This document shows positions 1 to 10,646 of a stretch of DNA of 29,737 nucleotides, one piece after another. The notes beneath the pieces were generated by a model that made no database searches, was not told where the DNA came from, and saw nothing but the letters and a program-made list of their open reading frames with translations. The position numbers and the translations under genes are program-made. Positions within the stretch are counted from its first letter, which is position 1, and each line of letters opens with the position of its first letter. Where the stretch lies: assembly GCA_009602725.1 (NCBI GenBank), contig WELB01000306.1, forward strand, positions 78,879-108,615, written 5' to 3'. Source of the DNA: Spirogloea muscicola. Taxonomy: Eukaryota > Streptophyta > Zygnematophyceae > Spirogloeales > Spirogloeaceae.

Positions 1-7
1 GGCGGCC

Positions 8-153
8 ATGGGGCCGCCCGCCGGCATGTCCTTGCTGGGCGGCGGCGGCGGCGGCTCCTCCGGCGCCGCCACCATGGCCCGCAAGAAGGCCCAGCCGCCG
101 CAGCCCGCGCGCAAGCTCGTCATCAAGCCCTTCAAAGGCGAGCCATTATGGCC

Positions 154-186
<33 letters not shown>

Positions 187-3100
187 GTCGATTGCCGCTG
201 CCGCCTCGGCAGCGGCGCTGAATCTGATGTGCGCCCGTTGTGCTCCTCACACTGGCTGGCGCCTCGCGCTTGCTGGCGGCCGCAGCCAAGCCGAAGCTGC
301 CGGACAACTTCGAGGAGGCGACGTGGCGCAAGATCCAGACGGCGGTGCGGGCGATCCAGGCCAAGCAGCCCGTGGCCGCGAGCCTCGAGGAGCTCTACCG
401 GGTGCGTTTGGGCGCGCCGTCAGCACCAATTGAGTAGTTGACAGAATTGGGTTAACAGATTAAGCAGTCATTAGTGCCACCTCCAGGTTGCATGCCGTTG
501 CATAAAGCGGAGCACAGCGAGCGCAATCGACGACTGCGTCCCTGGCTCATGGCTGACTCTGCGGTGTGAGCGGCGGCGTCTGTGCAGGCGGTGGAGGACC
601 TGTGCCTCCACAAGATGGCGGGGAGCCTATACGGGCGGCTGCAGGAGGAGTGCGAGCGCCACGTAGCGGTGGCGCTGGCGGCGCTGGCAGGTGGGCAGAG
701 CCCCGACGCCATAGTGTTCCTCTCGGCGGTCGAGGCGGCGTGGCGCGACTACTGCGACCAGATGCTCATGATCCGGGGCATCGCACTCTACCTCGACCGC
801 ACGTACGTCCTCGCCAATGTGCACGCGCGCTCCTTATGGGACATGGGCCTCCAGCTCTTCCGCAAGCACCTCGCGCTCGTGCCGGACGTCGAGGCCAAGA
901 CCGTCACTGGTCTCCTGCGCCTTGTCGAGAAGGAGCGGTGAGGGAGCGATGCGATTCCTTAAACCCCAAACCTCTACACAATAACAATAAGATATTGTAT
1001 CATGTATTGAAAACATCTTGACTTTGTTCTACGACTCCATTTGTATGGTTGCTCAATAGGTGAATGGTGAGGTTGCCTATACCGGCAAACCTTTGCCAGG
1101 TAGATCAGCATGGGAAAGAGTCTGTTAGGAATGCATTAGTCATGCATCACTAGGTACAGATAAGCCCACCCTGTTGCTTATGGCGGTGGGAATTGACGTG
1201 TTCAAAGCCAGCAAGAGTGTGCTACTTGTGCAGCTTCTAGCGTCAGGAATACCTGGCGTGCTGACCTCCAGCAAGCCCCCCTGCTCACCGCTGCCGCGGC
1301 TGGCGCGCATTGACAGAATGGGCGAGACGGTGGACCGAGCCCTGCTCAAGCACCTGCTCCGCATGTTCAGCGCCCTCGGCACGTATGTGGAGAGCTTTGA
1401 GCGCGCCTTCTTGGAGGGCACTGCCGACTTTTACGCTGCCGAGGGCGCGAGATACATGCAGCAGACGGACACCCCAGACTACCTCAAACATGTTGAGGTT
1501 CGATTGTTACCTCAGACTGTGGCCCCTCTCTCACCTCTTTCCCCTATATAAGCACTACCTCACTGCGCCCAAAGAGCAGGACATCTTGCCATCGTTTGCC
1601 ACTTCATAGGAAAGTTGAACATGCTGACACTGAAATTGCTTGTCCATGCTTGGTGCAATGATACCGCAGGTTGCGCATGAAGTCTAGTTTGAGGGAGTAG
1701 CAATGAGGGAGTGGGTCAAGTCTTTCTAGTTACTAATCCTGGTTTAGTGATTGCTGCTCCCGCGGGCATGGGCGCAGTTGAGGTTACACGAGGAGAATGA
1801 GCGCTGCCTGCAGTACTTGGACGTAAGTACGCGGAAGCTGCTCATCCCGACCATAGAGAAGCAGCTGCTTGAGCGGCACACAGCTGCCATTCTTGACAAG
1901 GTGAGCAAGCACCGCCCTTGCAAACGTCCGTATGTTGCCTCAGCACTGTGGTACTTCAGATGTCAGGCGCTCGAGCAGCATGTGCCCCTTACCTATACGT
2001 ATAGGAAGGTTTAATGACAATAATAATGGATAAGGTTATCGCATATAATACTGTACACTGCAACTTGCTTGGCATGCTTCAGAGATCCTCAGTGGCAAAT
2101 AGAATAGATCTTTCAGGGTGTTTCAGTTTGTCTGAGAAGGAAAAAGCTTCCCACGTCCAACTGCAAATGAGGAGCTTACCTTTGCATTCCTCCTCCTGGC
2201 AGGGATTCTCAGCGCTGATGGATGGCAATCGCGCCGAGGACCTGCAGCGCCTGTACATGCTGTTTACACGCGTGAGCGCCCTGGACATGCTGCGAGTTGG
2301 GCTGGGCAACTACATCAAAGATACGGGCCACGACCTCGTGATGGACGAGGAAAAGGACAAGGACATGGTGTCTGGCCTGCTGGACCTTAAGGCGCGCCTT
2401 GACGCAATCTGGGAGAGCAGCTTCGCACGTAATGAGGGCTTTGCTATCACGCTCAAGGACGCGTTCGAGCACTTGATCAATTTGCGCCAGGTAAGTAATT
2501 TGCAGTGCCCATATGTTTCCATGGGAAAGGTAGTGGAAGTTCTGAGTCTCACATACATAGGACACCTGCCGCTGCCGATGCAGCTAACTTCAATGAGTGC
2601 ATCGAAGTAAAACCCACTCAGATTGTTGATTTTAATGGATCTCATTAAAACATCATGTTGTTTGATACCTCAGAATCGGCCTGCCGAGCTGATTGCCAAG
2701 TTCATCGACAGCAAGTTGAGAGCTGGCAACAAGGGCACGTCAGAGGAGGAGCTGGAGAGCACTTTGGATAAGGTCCTTGTGCTTTTCAGATTTATCCAGG
2801 TCAGTATCCCGTCCTTTTCCTTAGTATGGCAGTCTTGTGGCCAGAGTGCTTGTCCTTGGCAAGGTCAACTGCGTACACTGATTGGCACCATGCTTGGTGG
2901 TTGATTGACCTGGCGCTAGTGCTGAAGTGATATGACATGATGTAAATGCAATCTAAGAGTCATGGCCTTGCATGAAGTCTAAAGTGGACATTGTAACAGG
3001 GCAAGGACGTGTTTGAGGCGTTCTACAAGAAGGACTTAGCCAAGCGCTTGCTGCTTGGAAAGAGCGCATCAATAGATGCTGAGAAGTCCATGATCTCTAA

Positions 3101-5588
3101 GGTGAACTATCATCTATATTCATTTCATACTTATTCAGCTCTTCACACACTTGGATGTGCCCCTTAAGCTTGTTCACATGGCAGGTGTCAGCAACACGAA
3201 GTGACCCACTTTTGTCTATTCATGTGGCAGCTGAAAACCGAGTGTGGAAGCCAATTCACAAACAAGCTGGAGGGCATGTTCAAGGTCAATATCTTGCTGT
3301 TCTCCTTCACATGACAAGGACGTCAAGCTAGCCTGACATATCATGCACTTGCCAGCAATTGTTTTCTACTTGCTCATTCATCCTCCCAAAAAAGCTCTAT
3401 CGTCTTTTCAGCTCTGTCAAGTGGTCACATCCTTTACCTGCTCAGTTCCTTGAAAGTGGAATTGCGTACACGCTGACGAGCTTATATGCTGGCTGACATT
3501 GGCTGTGGCTCCAACCAGAGTTGATATTTTCACATTTGATGTGGCTCTGAGTATACTCGATAATTTACTGAAGTAGACAAGTACGAATGACATGTTCTGG
3601 GTGCTTGGGGCATTTTCCTCTGCCAGGACATTGAGCTTTCCAAGGAGATCAACGAGTCATTCAGGCAGTCATCGCAGGCGCGTCTGAAGCTGCCCTCTGG
3701 CATAGAAATGAACGTCCACGTTCTTACTACAGGGTATGGGCCTCTGCCATTCATAATTTTCATGATGGAAGTGGCACTCAAGCAATTTATCTCCATGTCT
3801 TGCGCTTTTGATAGCTGTCCTGTGTACTAGTGAGGCTTGGATACGACAAACCCGGGTGTAAGGACAGACTGGCTAAAGCATAGCAGTCACTCTTGGGGAC
3901 AGTTACTGGCCAACCTATCCTCCCATGGAGGTCCAGCTACCACATGAGCTCAACAAGTATCAGGTACATGGCAACATCTGTCAATGATGGAAGTCTGGAC
4001 GGTCTTACTCGGGAGCTTGGACAACAAGCTGATCAGGAAGAAATTGATTGAGTGGCATTACTCCAGACACAGGCATGGACATGCTTCCAGCAAGCAGGCA
4101 CACTATCACCAACATCGGTGCAAGGGTCATGGTCCAATCACGAGCGTCTGTACATGCTGATCTCAGCAGCCTCTGTCCTTTTCGTGTGTTTTGCAGGAAA
4201 TCTTCAAGGACTTCTACCTCAGCAAGCACAGCGGGCGGCGCCTGATGTGGCAGAACTCACTTGGGCACTGTGTGCTCAAGGCAGACTACCCAAAGGGCAA
4301 GAAGGAGCTCTCTGTCTCCCTCTTCCAGGTCTCGCACTTCACTTCCTCGTGCGGGCGCACATTCAACACATGCATGTAGTATATCAAGGAATTTCCATGG
4401 AGGCCACTCTGGTGCAGCAGTTGACGAAGTTTGGGGATGTTTGTGCTCGTCAGACTGTTGTGTTGATGCTGTACAATGACGTCAACATGCTTACGCTGCA
4501 AGAGATCCGGGAGGCGACTGGCATTGAGGACAAGGAGCTGCGGCGGACGCTGCAGTCCCTCGCCTGCGGCAAAGTCCGAGTCCTCAACAAGGTGATCAGG
4601 GTGGCTTCTCAAGCTAGCATTGATGCTGTCACATCGGCCTCTTGACATCGTTACCAGCCATTGCCATCGCCACACGCGACCTGTACTGCTGTCACTATGT
4701 CTTGCTGACACTCAACAGCTCCAGACTCTGCTGTTTAAGCGCAAGTATTGACTGTTGTTTGTGTAGAACCCGAAAGGGCGGGAAGTGGATGATAACGACT
4801 CGTTCACGTTCAATGATGACTTCTCGGCGCCACTGTTCCGCATCAAGGTAGGACTGGTTCGTAGCACTGCAACTTTCCAAGAGCAATTGCTGCTCACTGT
4901 CAATCGTTTGCTTTGCTGCCATTGTGTGGGCCTTTACAATCCCTCATGACGCCATCAGGGCCTCAGCAAAGGAGATATTGATGTGATGTTTGTCATTGTA
5001 TGCTCTGTCGGACTGTTGTGCTTCAGGTCAATGCCATCCAGCTCAAAGAGACGGTGGAAGAAAACACGAGCACGACGGAGCGTGTGTTCCAGGACCGGCA
5101 GTACCAGGTCATTATTGCACCTCCTCAAGTACATCAGCAGGGTCTGGATATGCATAAACTTTCTGCCAGCTAGCTTGTCAAGAATTTTTCGTTATATCCT
5201 GCAATAGCAGGAGCCGGCTCAAGGTGGACAGTGTGTGCTGCCTTCCGTGCAGATTGATGCTGCAATTGTACGGATAATGAAGACGCGGAAGGTGCTGAGC
5301 CACACGCTGCTGATCACAGAGCTCTTCCACCAGGCGAGACACCCATAACACATGTTGTCCGCTTCAATACTAGCTGTGATCGATATTGTTGCCCTCATAA
5401 GAGTGACCTGTCCAAGCGACACTGTGCAAGGCATGTGCGGAGTGTAACGCTGTGGGGACTGGATGCTGCTGCAGCTGAAATTTCCCATCAAGCCGGCGGA
5501 CCTGAAGAAGCGGATTGAGAGCTTGATAGATCGGGAGTACCTCGAGAGGGACAAGGCCAACGCGCAGATATACCAATACTTGGCTTAG
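8..5588 (+). CDS. CUL4: Cullin-4, scaffold of CRL4 ubiquitin ligases (17 exons)
   Basis: Cullin-4 carries DDB1-substrate receptors at its N-terminus and RBX1/E2 at its C-terminus. Exons by frame and phase: 8-137, 286-401, 588-937, 1317-1497, 1778-1900, 2203-2490, 2674-2799, 3000-3101, 3231-3284, 3627-3733, 3903-3963, 4197-4328, 4454-4591, 4767-4847, 5027-5107, 5253-5333, 5475-5588. All phases join and give 754 residues, close to animal CUL4A. Recognisable blocks are FLDRTYV-like [54 protein letters not shown] and [19 protein letters not shown]. The neddylation motif IVRIMKTRK lies in exon 16, with the acceptor lysine near residue 700. The protein ends YQYLA, like the CUL4 tail. Two in-frame starts exist, 8 and 74; the second has a stronger context (gccaccATGg) and gives 732 residues. 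Introns 1 and 16 use GC donors. CUL4 rather than CUL3 or CUL1 is chosen from the N-terminal LVIKPFK and [13 protein letters not shown] blocks. Confidence 0.96.
138..285 (+). other. CUL4 intron 1, GC-AG type, with GCC run
   Basis: The donor reads AAAG|GCGAGC and the acceptor GCCGCAG|CC. Joining in this phase gives FKAKPKLP, which matches the cullin-4 N-terminus. No GT donor in the area keeps frame. A GCC-trinucleotide run occupies about 150-185 inside the intron. Confidence 0.85.
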
Positions 5589-5635
5589 CTCCGCCCCACT
5601 CGCCTGCCGCTTCTTGGCAGTGTCACATTCTGACA

Positions 5636-5712
5636 CACCTCACCTCACCTCACCTCACCTCACCTCACCTCACCTCACCTCACCTCACCTCACCTCACCT
5701 CACCTCACCTCA
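5636..5712. repeat. (CACCT)n microsatellite downstream of CUL4
   Basis: About 15 uninterrupted pentamers begin 47 bases after the CUL4 stop codon, so they probably lie in the 3' UTR. Every copy is identical by eye, which suggests recent expansion or active homogenisation. Confidence 0.97.
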
Positions 5713-6289
5713 CCTCATTTTGAGGTCGCTTTGGTAGCACGCCATGCCGTGCACAGGACTTGTGGGGTTGTGTGCCAAGTTTAGGAAGCTTGCACACTGC
5801 AGTCTGCATACGCAAGAGTTATATTCGGAAAGTGGCGCCGCTGCTGCAGTCCTTTGCTTGGGCAATCTGTTTACGTGGCCAGGGGGGCATGTTGATGCGC
5901 TGGCTGCCTTCTGTGGAGCTTCACAGCACCTTCTTAAGAGATGCCGATGCAGAACAACGTCGCTCACCTTTAAGCCCTGAGCACGGCAGGGCGTAGCATT
6001 TGCAAACCAAGGAACTGAATTTGATAGTCCATTTGTGGTGAGAAATTTGGAAACAGAACCTGCAAGGCCAAACTCAAGGGCCCAGCTTTTGAAAGAAAGA
6101 CTTTTCCAGTAGAGGGCGATGGCTGCACTTAGAGAGACCGGTTGAAGAATGCTCGAAAAAGCCCAATTAAAGAATGATCGAAGTTCGGAGGGGCCAAGAA
6201 AGAGCTAAAGCACACAGCGACTCAAGTGGCCACTGGCTGCTCAGTACTCCCTGATGGAGCAGCCGCAGGTCAGAGATACTAGTCTCCGG
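5713..6289. other. Spacer between CUL4 and LINE copy A1
   Basis: No convincing coding frame is seen. Short open frames near 5744-5996 have no family resemblance. Near 6246-6268 the minus strand carries a TCTGACCTGCGGCTGCT-type motif that recurs near 16180-16200, 19912-19934 and 21100-21125. It appears to belong to the hairpin repeat family of the retroelement island. Confidence 0.5.
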
Positions 6290-6393
6290 GAGGAAAATGC
6301 GTGTATATTAAGAGATGGGGAGGCCATGTGTGGGCAACTACAAAGGCAAGCACATTGGACAAATGTACGTCACCTGCTGCTAAGCTGACCCGC

Positions 6394-7557
6394 TCAGTAA
6401 CCACGAGTCAGCACATAGAGGTCGCTAGCTGACGCTCGAATACCGGACGGCAATTGACTAGCTCTTGTGCCAGCAGCTAAGGCTCGACCAGCTTTCTGAT
6501 GCAGAGCATACGCCTGAGCTCGTTGCAGACAGGTTGACACTCGACGTCGCAGAAATGACAGATAGGCTGCCGGCATACCCATCTGGGCTGGGAGCATATC
6601 CTCGCGTCGTGCATATCCCAGACTCGCTATGTTCTCGAGTAGGGTATGGAAGCGAGGACCCAAGCAGCCGAAAGTGTCGATTGCGGCCGGGAGGAGGTGG
6701 TCACTGCGGGGGTAGTCTGAGTAGTGTCGGAGCTTTTTCTGCTCAGCACCTCCCACTGCGTGGCCAGCAATGTGTGTGGAAGCGGAACTCTTGTATGCCT
6801 CAGTCACCACCACATCAACCAAAGCTCGTGGGCCTCCGCCAGGTTGTACACCCACAATGTCCAGGGTGCGACGGTGATGGCCTCCCTGGGAATCCGTGGT
6901 GATGGGCATTACATTGCTCACTTCAACGATGGCGCGGTAGCCGGCGTCGCGCATCAAGCCCGCCAGGGCGTCCCGTAGGAGATTGTGGACGCCCACCACC
7001 TCAGGGCCTGTGGGACACCGCAGCATGTGGGTGGCTAGGTCTCCGCCCTCCGTACGGAAGCCACACTCACACTGAGTTACTCCAATCAGGCAGGTCGGGG
7101 GCAGGCCCAGGAACAGCTGGAGAAGCGTCCGGAATGCTTCAGGGCTGATTTTGAAAGCGTTGTGGATTGCGTGTGTGGTGAGCCAATCCGTTGCCCCAGG
7201 CGTTGCGAGCGATGTGAGACGTGCCAGACTCCTTGGATTGGTCTTGATATCCGGCATCGTCCTCAACGCCTTGCGACGCTCGTCCTCAACTGCCGCAACG
7301 AGTCTGGCCTGTGCCGCTTTGTCTGGTGCTTGAGCAAGCGCTGAGAAGGGGGTGAGGAGGGGTTGTAGGGACGGGAAGGAGCCGAGTGCGGACTCCCGGA
7401 TGCTCCTCAGTTGTACTTGGAATGCCAAGGAGCCTTCCTCCACCTCGGCTGCAGGGCCGGCCAGGCAAGGGAAGCGCAAGGGAAGAAGGGAGGCAAGCAG
7501 TAGCAGGTTAACCTGTCCAGGGTAGCAGGTTAACTTGTCCATAGCCAGAGGCTGCAA
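6394..7557 (-). CDS. LINE ORF C-terminal fragment: zinc knuckle plus restriction-like endonuclease
   Basis: An open frame of 387 codons with no reverse transcriptase. It has the layout known from the C-terminal part of endonuclease-bearing LINE polyproteins (R2/Dualen-type). First comes a helical linker with ATPGATDWL and LFLGLPP (about residues 125-155). A CxC-x9-H-x4-C knuckle follows (CECGFRTEGGDLATHMLRC, about 165-185). A PD-(D/E)xK-like core comes next, with E in IVEV, D in TLDIVG and D in LVDVVVT (about 210-260). A conserved helical tail holds AAIDTFGCLGPRFHTLL. It ends SDLYVLTRGY. The first ATG is probably not native, since the element is 5'-truncated. The frame is intact, so this copy is fairly young. 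The class assignment is from memory of the family pattern. Confidence 0.75.
   Translation of the reverse strand: MQPLAMDKLTCYPGQVNLLLLASLLPLRFPCLAGPAAEVEEGSLAFQVQLRSIRESALGSFPSLQPLLTPFSALAQAPDKAAQARLVAAVEDERRKALRTMPDIKTNPRSLARLTSLATPGATDWLTTHAIHNAFKISPEAFRTLLQLFLGLPPTCLIGVTQCECGFRTEGGDLATHMLRCPTGPEVVGVHNLLRDALAGLMRDAGYRAIVEVSNVMPITTDSQGGHHRRTLDIVGVQPGGGPRALVDVVVTEAYKSSASTHIAGHAVGGAEQKKLRHYSDYPRSDHLLPAAIDTFGCLGPRFHTLLENIASLGYARREDMLPAQMGMPAAYLSFLRRRVSTCLQRAQAYALHQKAGRALAAGTRASQLPSGIRASASDLYVLTRGY
7500..7540. repeat. Two tandem copies of a 22-base unit
   Basis: Units at 7500-7521 and 7522-7540 share GTAGCAGGTTAAC-TGTCC, differing by one base and a short end. They lie at the 5' limit of LINE copy A1, about 150 bases upstream of the pentapeptide gene start, and contain the palindrome AGGTTAACCT. 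Confidence 0.85.
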
Positions 7558-7687
7558 GCCCGAGCGCTCTGACAGAGCAAGTCAGGGCGACAGCACAAAG
7601 CACTAGAGTCGGCCGAGGCGGCCACTTCGGCGGGCTTGTGGCAGTCACTGTGGCCGGCACGCGTATCTGTGGCTGCGGAGCGACGAG

Positions 7688-9322
7688 ATGGCCGGCGCCT
7701 GCGCCAGCGCCACTCTGCTGGCGCCGCCGCTGCCGCAGCCAGCAGCCACGACGCGCTCCCGGTGGGCCCACCAAATACGGCGCAGTGACCAAGTGGCGGC
7801 TGCGGCGAGGACTGGCACTGGCTGCGACGGGGCGGCCATTTGGCGGGACCCAAGAAACGCCGAGGACCGCGCATCAATGGCTACCGCCGGCGCCGGCGCA
7901 GCGCTGGCGCCCTGCCTGATGGCGGCGGCTGCCGCAATAGCGCTGAATGCGGCCGTCCTCGCGCCGCCAGCGATGGCCGACTTCAAGGTGAGTCGTCCGT
8001 TGCCGCTGGTTGCGCAATGCAGCTGCAGGCAAGGCATCGGCCATGGGGAAGCGATGCCTCACTGACAGCCCCATCTTTGTTGTATTGCCGCCGCTGCCCA
8101 CAACCGGACCCACGTTCGCCGCAGAGCTACGACCACGCAGACATGCGCGGCAGGGACCTCTCTGGCCAGGACCTCTCGCGTGCCATCTTTGCCGGTCAGT
8201 GTTTCCGGAGTCACACAATCGCAGCCATCAGCAGCGGTAATGGCGCTAACGATATCGTGGCGAGCTCGTCATGGGTCTCCATGACATATTTGCTGTCCAG
8301 TGGCGGAACCCCACTTGTGCGGCGTCGAGCAAGGCCCTGACGCGCCTGCCAGTGCACTGGGCAGCATGCGACTGCCGGGGGATGAATCTCGCAGGCTCAA
8401 ACCTCGAGGGCAGCACCGACACGTTTGCGGGCTTCGAGCTCGCCAACCTCGAGGGCACCAACTGGCAAGCGCTGCCGCACATCCTGGCGCCTTGAGTCGG
8501 TCTCACTTGATGGGCAGCCGCCAGACGACTTCCTGTCCACAGAAATCTCTTAGTCTTGATTGCAAAGCTAATCTTAGCTCTAAATCCGGTCTGCATTATG
8601 TCCGATGTTGGCGCCCAGGTAAGACTGTGTCCATGCCAATACATTGTGGACTCTCTGGGGCCGCGCCGCAGGACCCGGGCGCTGGCAGACCGCAGCGTGT
8701 TCAGGCGGGCGAACCTGCGCAACGGTGTGTGCCTCTTTCCCGCGAATTTGCATGTCTTGAGCAAGTCTAGCGCGTGGGCGACTGACTTGTAAGATGCTGG
8801 ATCCCTTTTTGCAGCCATCTTCACGAATGCCATTCTCAGTGGCTCACAATTTGAAGGTGAGGTGCTTCTGCCTGACCAGGAGGTCGATCACAGTTGGGCG
8901 CATTCGTCTGAAAAGGTCGAGTCTTAAGTTCTTGCTAGCAGGGTTCAGACCAGGGGAGCTTATTGTTGATGTTGCTATTCTCCAAAGTCTCTACCACATT
9001 GAGAGAAGGCGTGTGGTGCACATAAACTGACACGGAGGCCAAGCCGAGGTAGCACACTGTCCAGGCAAGTTCATTGCACAGAGAGTGGGGCTACACGAAG
9101 CGGAGCCCTTGGCTGAGAGGGACAGTGCAGCCTTGCTTTCAGAGTTGTTGCTGGCCACAAGTTGCTCAGGCAGTGCGTGTGCGGCACTCAGGAGCCGACA
9201 TCACGGGCGCGGACTTCACGGATGCGCTTGTGGACAATGCACAGCGCCTCAAGATGTGCCGTGTTGCATCGGGCACCAACCCAGTGACGGGTGTGGACAC
9301 GCGCGAGAGCCTCTTCTGCTGA
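7688..9322 (+). CDS. Thylakoid-lumen pentapeptide-repeat protein (6 exons)
   Basis: Exons by frame and phase: 7688-7987, 8125-8194, 8365-8464, 8672-8724, 8815-8856, 9192-9322, giving 231 residues. Residues 1-99 look like a bipartite chloroplast and lumen targeting peptide. They are rich in Ala, Arg and Ser and end in a hydrophobic stretch with an APPAMA|DF cleavage-like site. The mature part is built of A(D/N)Lxx pentapeptides (MRGRDLSGQDLSRA, NLAGSNLEGS, FRRANLRNAIFTNAILSG, GADITGADFTDALVD). The Cys-containing tail ASGTNPVTGVDTRESLFC is typical of plant lumenal pentapeptide proteins (TL15/TL17/TL20.3 group). The function of these proteins is not established. Intron 3 uses a GC donor (TG|GCAAGC); joining there restores ...GTNWTRALADRSVF. 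A downstream ATG at 7877 is an alternative start but would remove most of the transit region. A LINE fragment lies immediately upstream. Confidence 0.88.
8465..8671 (+). other. GC-AG intron 3 of the pentapeptide gene
   Basis: The donor is GCAAGC after AACTG and the acceptor is CCGCAG|G. With a GT-only rule the frame stops at 8494. The GC donor keeps phase and joins two parts of the pentapeptide helix. Confidence 0.75.
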
Positions 9323-10277
9323 GCCACGTGGCTTCTGCAGGCACCCTCGCCAGGCGGAGGGGCGGTGCGAGCTTGCAGCAATCAGCTCATGGCTCGTCGG
9401 GCCAAGCTCTCAGAGGCCTGCGTGCAGCTGCGTTCGCTAATTCCTCACTTGGGAGCTTTGAGGGTCAAGGACAGGCCGACGGCGCCTGTGGCAGGCCTAT
9501 CCGACCTTACAGGAGCATCTGGCACGCTGCACTGGAGCCACTCGCCTCCTATCTGCGGCACCACAGTACCTCTTGACAAGCCCACAAGCAAAGCCTGTCT
9601 GCATAGGATCAAGGGCAGTGTTGCTTGGAGCATTGGCGTCCACTCCATGCGCCCCGTGGACTTGGCTTGGGGATGGACGGGTGTAGACTGAACTTCATTT
9701 GGAATCCTTAGCTTCTGATTGAATCTCTTAGCTTCTAGTAATCGTCTTGCTCTCTCCTCTCTTGTTTTCGGTGGCTTTTTCATCAGACTTACATAGGCCT
9801 GGGGGTATAATGCACACCGTCAGGTATAGTGTATGTGGCTTGGTTCGACTTCCAAGGGTACATCTAGAAAGACATGGTGCTCAGCAACAATGCTGTGGTG
9901 ACGTTGTTGTCTGTCTCACATGGACGTGCCTTCTGCACAAGCTCAAGTACTATACAGTTGACTTACTTGAGCTTCTTCTCTTACAAACCCATTACACTGG
10001 AAGCGCCGGGGAAGGGATTGGGTGCTCGATCGCCCAAAGCCAGGTGCCGCAGGTCAGAGAGTGCCTTGCAGCCTGAGAAAGCGGCACCAAATGGGTGCTC
10101 GACTCATGACACCCTCTGTATGCACCTGGCTGGCGTAAACAGCGGCTAGTTTGACATTGGCAGCCGCATCCTCTTTCCTTCGACAATAACTCACGGAAAG
10201 CTAGCAGCGTGGCAATGCGGCATCTAGCATTTAGCATTCATTCATCCTCTATGGGCGAGCCCTTCTTCTCGTTAAGC
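9323..10277. other. 3' UTR and spacer before the coiled-coil gene
   Basis: No supported gene. An open frame at 9365-9691 (+) and one at 9445-9783 (-) overlap each other and show no family motif. Near 9698-9736 the phrase TTAGCTTCT occurs twice. The left part is probably the 3' UTR of the pentapeptide gene. Confidence 0.45.
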
Positions 10278-10307
10278 AGCTTCCCCGTCAACTCTGACGG
10301 GGAAGCT
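10278..10307. repeat. Perfect 12-bp inverted repeat with 6-base loop
   Basis: AGCTTCCCCGTC and GACGGGGAAGCT pair perfectly around AACTCT. It lies upstream of the coiled-coil gene, in either its promoter or its 5' UTR. A hairpin in RNA or a binding site for a dimeric factor are both possible. Confidence 0.85.
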
Positions 10308-10332
10308 CATTTCACCGTCTGCGCGGGAACTC

Positions 10333-10352
10333 GTGGCCGGCCACTTAAGTGG
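10333..10352. promoter_or_regulatory. Two overlapping 12-bp palindromes
   Basis: GTGGCCGGCCAC (10333-10344) and CCACTTAAGTGG (10341-10352) share four bases. They sit between the hairpin at 10278 and the telo-box-like motif at 10363, so they may form a compact regulatory block for the gene to the right. This role is inferred. Confidence 0.45.
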
Positions 10353-10362
10353 TCACAGCAAA

Positions 10363-10373
10363 TTAGGGTTAGG
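10363..10373. promoter_or_regulatory. Telo-box-like motif upstream of the coiled-coil gene
   Basis: TTAGGGTTAGG is the complement of the AACCCTAA telo-box known from plant promoters, mainly of translation and cell-cycle genes. A second TTAGGGTT lies upstream of the DCN1-like gene at 22395. Promoter function is inferred from position. Confidence 0.4.
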
Positions 10374-10389
10374 TCGTCCCATGGCGCGG

Positions 10390-10390
10390 C

Positions 10391-10421
<31 letters not shown>

Positions 10422-10424
10422 GGG
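10390..10424. repeat. (GCC)n trinucleotide run
   Basis: About 11 GCC/CCG units end shortly before an ambiguous base at 10437. The run lies in the 5' region of the coiled-coil gene; whether it is coding is unclear. Confidence 0.85.
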
Positions 10425-10646
10425 GCGCCGCTGAGANGGCGCCGCCAGGCTGCGTCAGGCCGCCATCCCCTGGTCGAGACGGCACGGCGGCACAGAGGCG
10501 CAACGGCGAAGCTCTCCGCCTCGGCCGCCGCCGATGCCACCACAACCGCCGCCGCCGCCGCCGCCGCCGCTGCCGCCCCCGCTGCCGGCCCTCACGGCGG
10601 TCTCTCTCGCCGGCGCGGCGCTCGCGCCAGGGAGCAGTTCGAGCGC

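Larger units (their letters stand above)
6290..7557 (-). mobile_element. 5'-truncated non-LTR retrotransposon (LINE), copy A1
   Basis: The 3' part of a LINE: the end of the open reading frame (next entry) plus a short 3' UTR. The UTR, read on the minus strand, begins TGAGCGGGTCA, contains GTGCTTGCCTTTGTA and ends near ATACACGCATTTTC (about 6293). The same 3' end recurs in copies A2 (19.2-19.76 kb) and A3 (20.33-20.53 kb), which defines one family. The reverse transcriptase is missing, as expected for 5' truncation on insertion. The truncation point is probably near 7500-7560, where a short tandem repeat lies. Confidence 0.8.

Noticed and set aside
9445-9783. Minus-strand frame beginning MKKPPKTREERARRLLEAK
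   Set aside because: The basic start looks protein-like, but the rest has no pattern, there are no splice sites, and it overlaps the 3' UTR of the pentapeptide gene.
10381-10434. Start codon at 10381 for the coiled-coil gene
   Set aside because: The frame gives poly-Ala and then a stop at 10431, and it is not the frame of the coiled coil. It is usable only if the sequence near the N is wrong.
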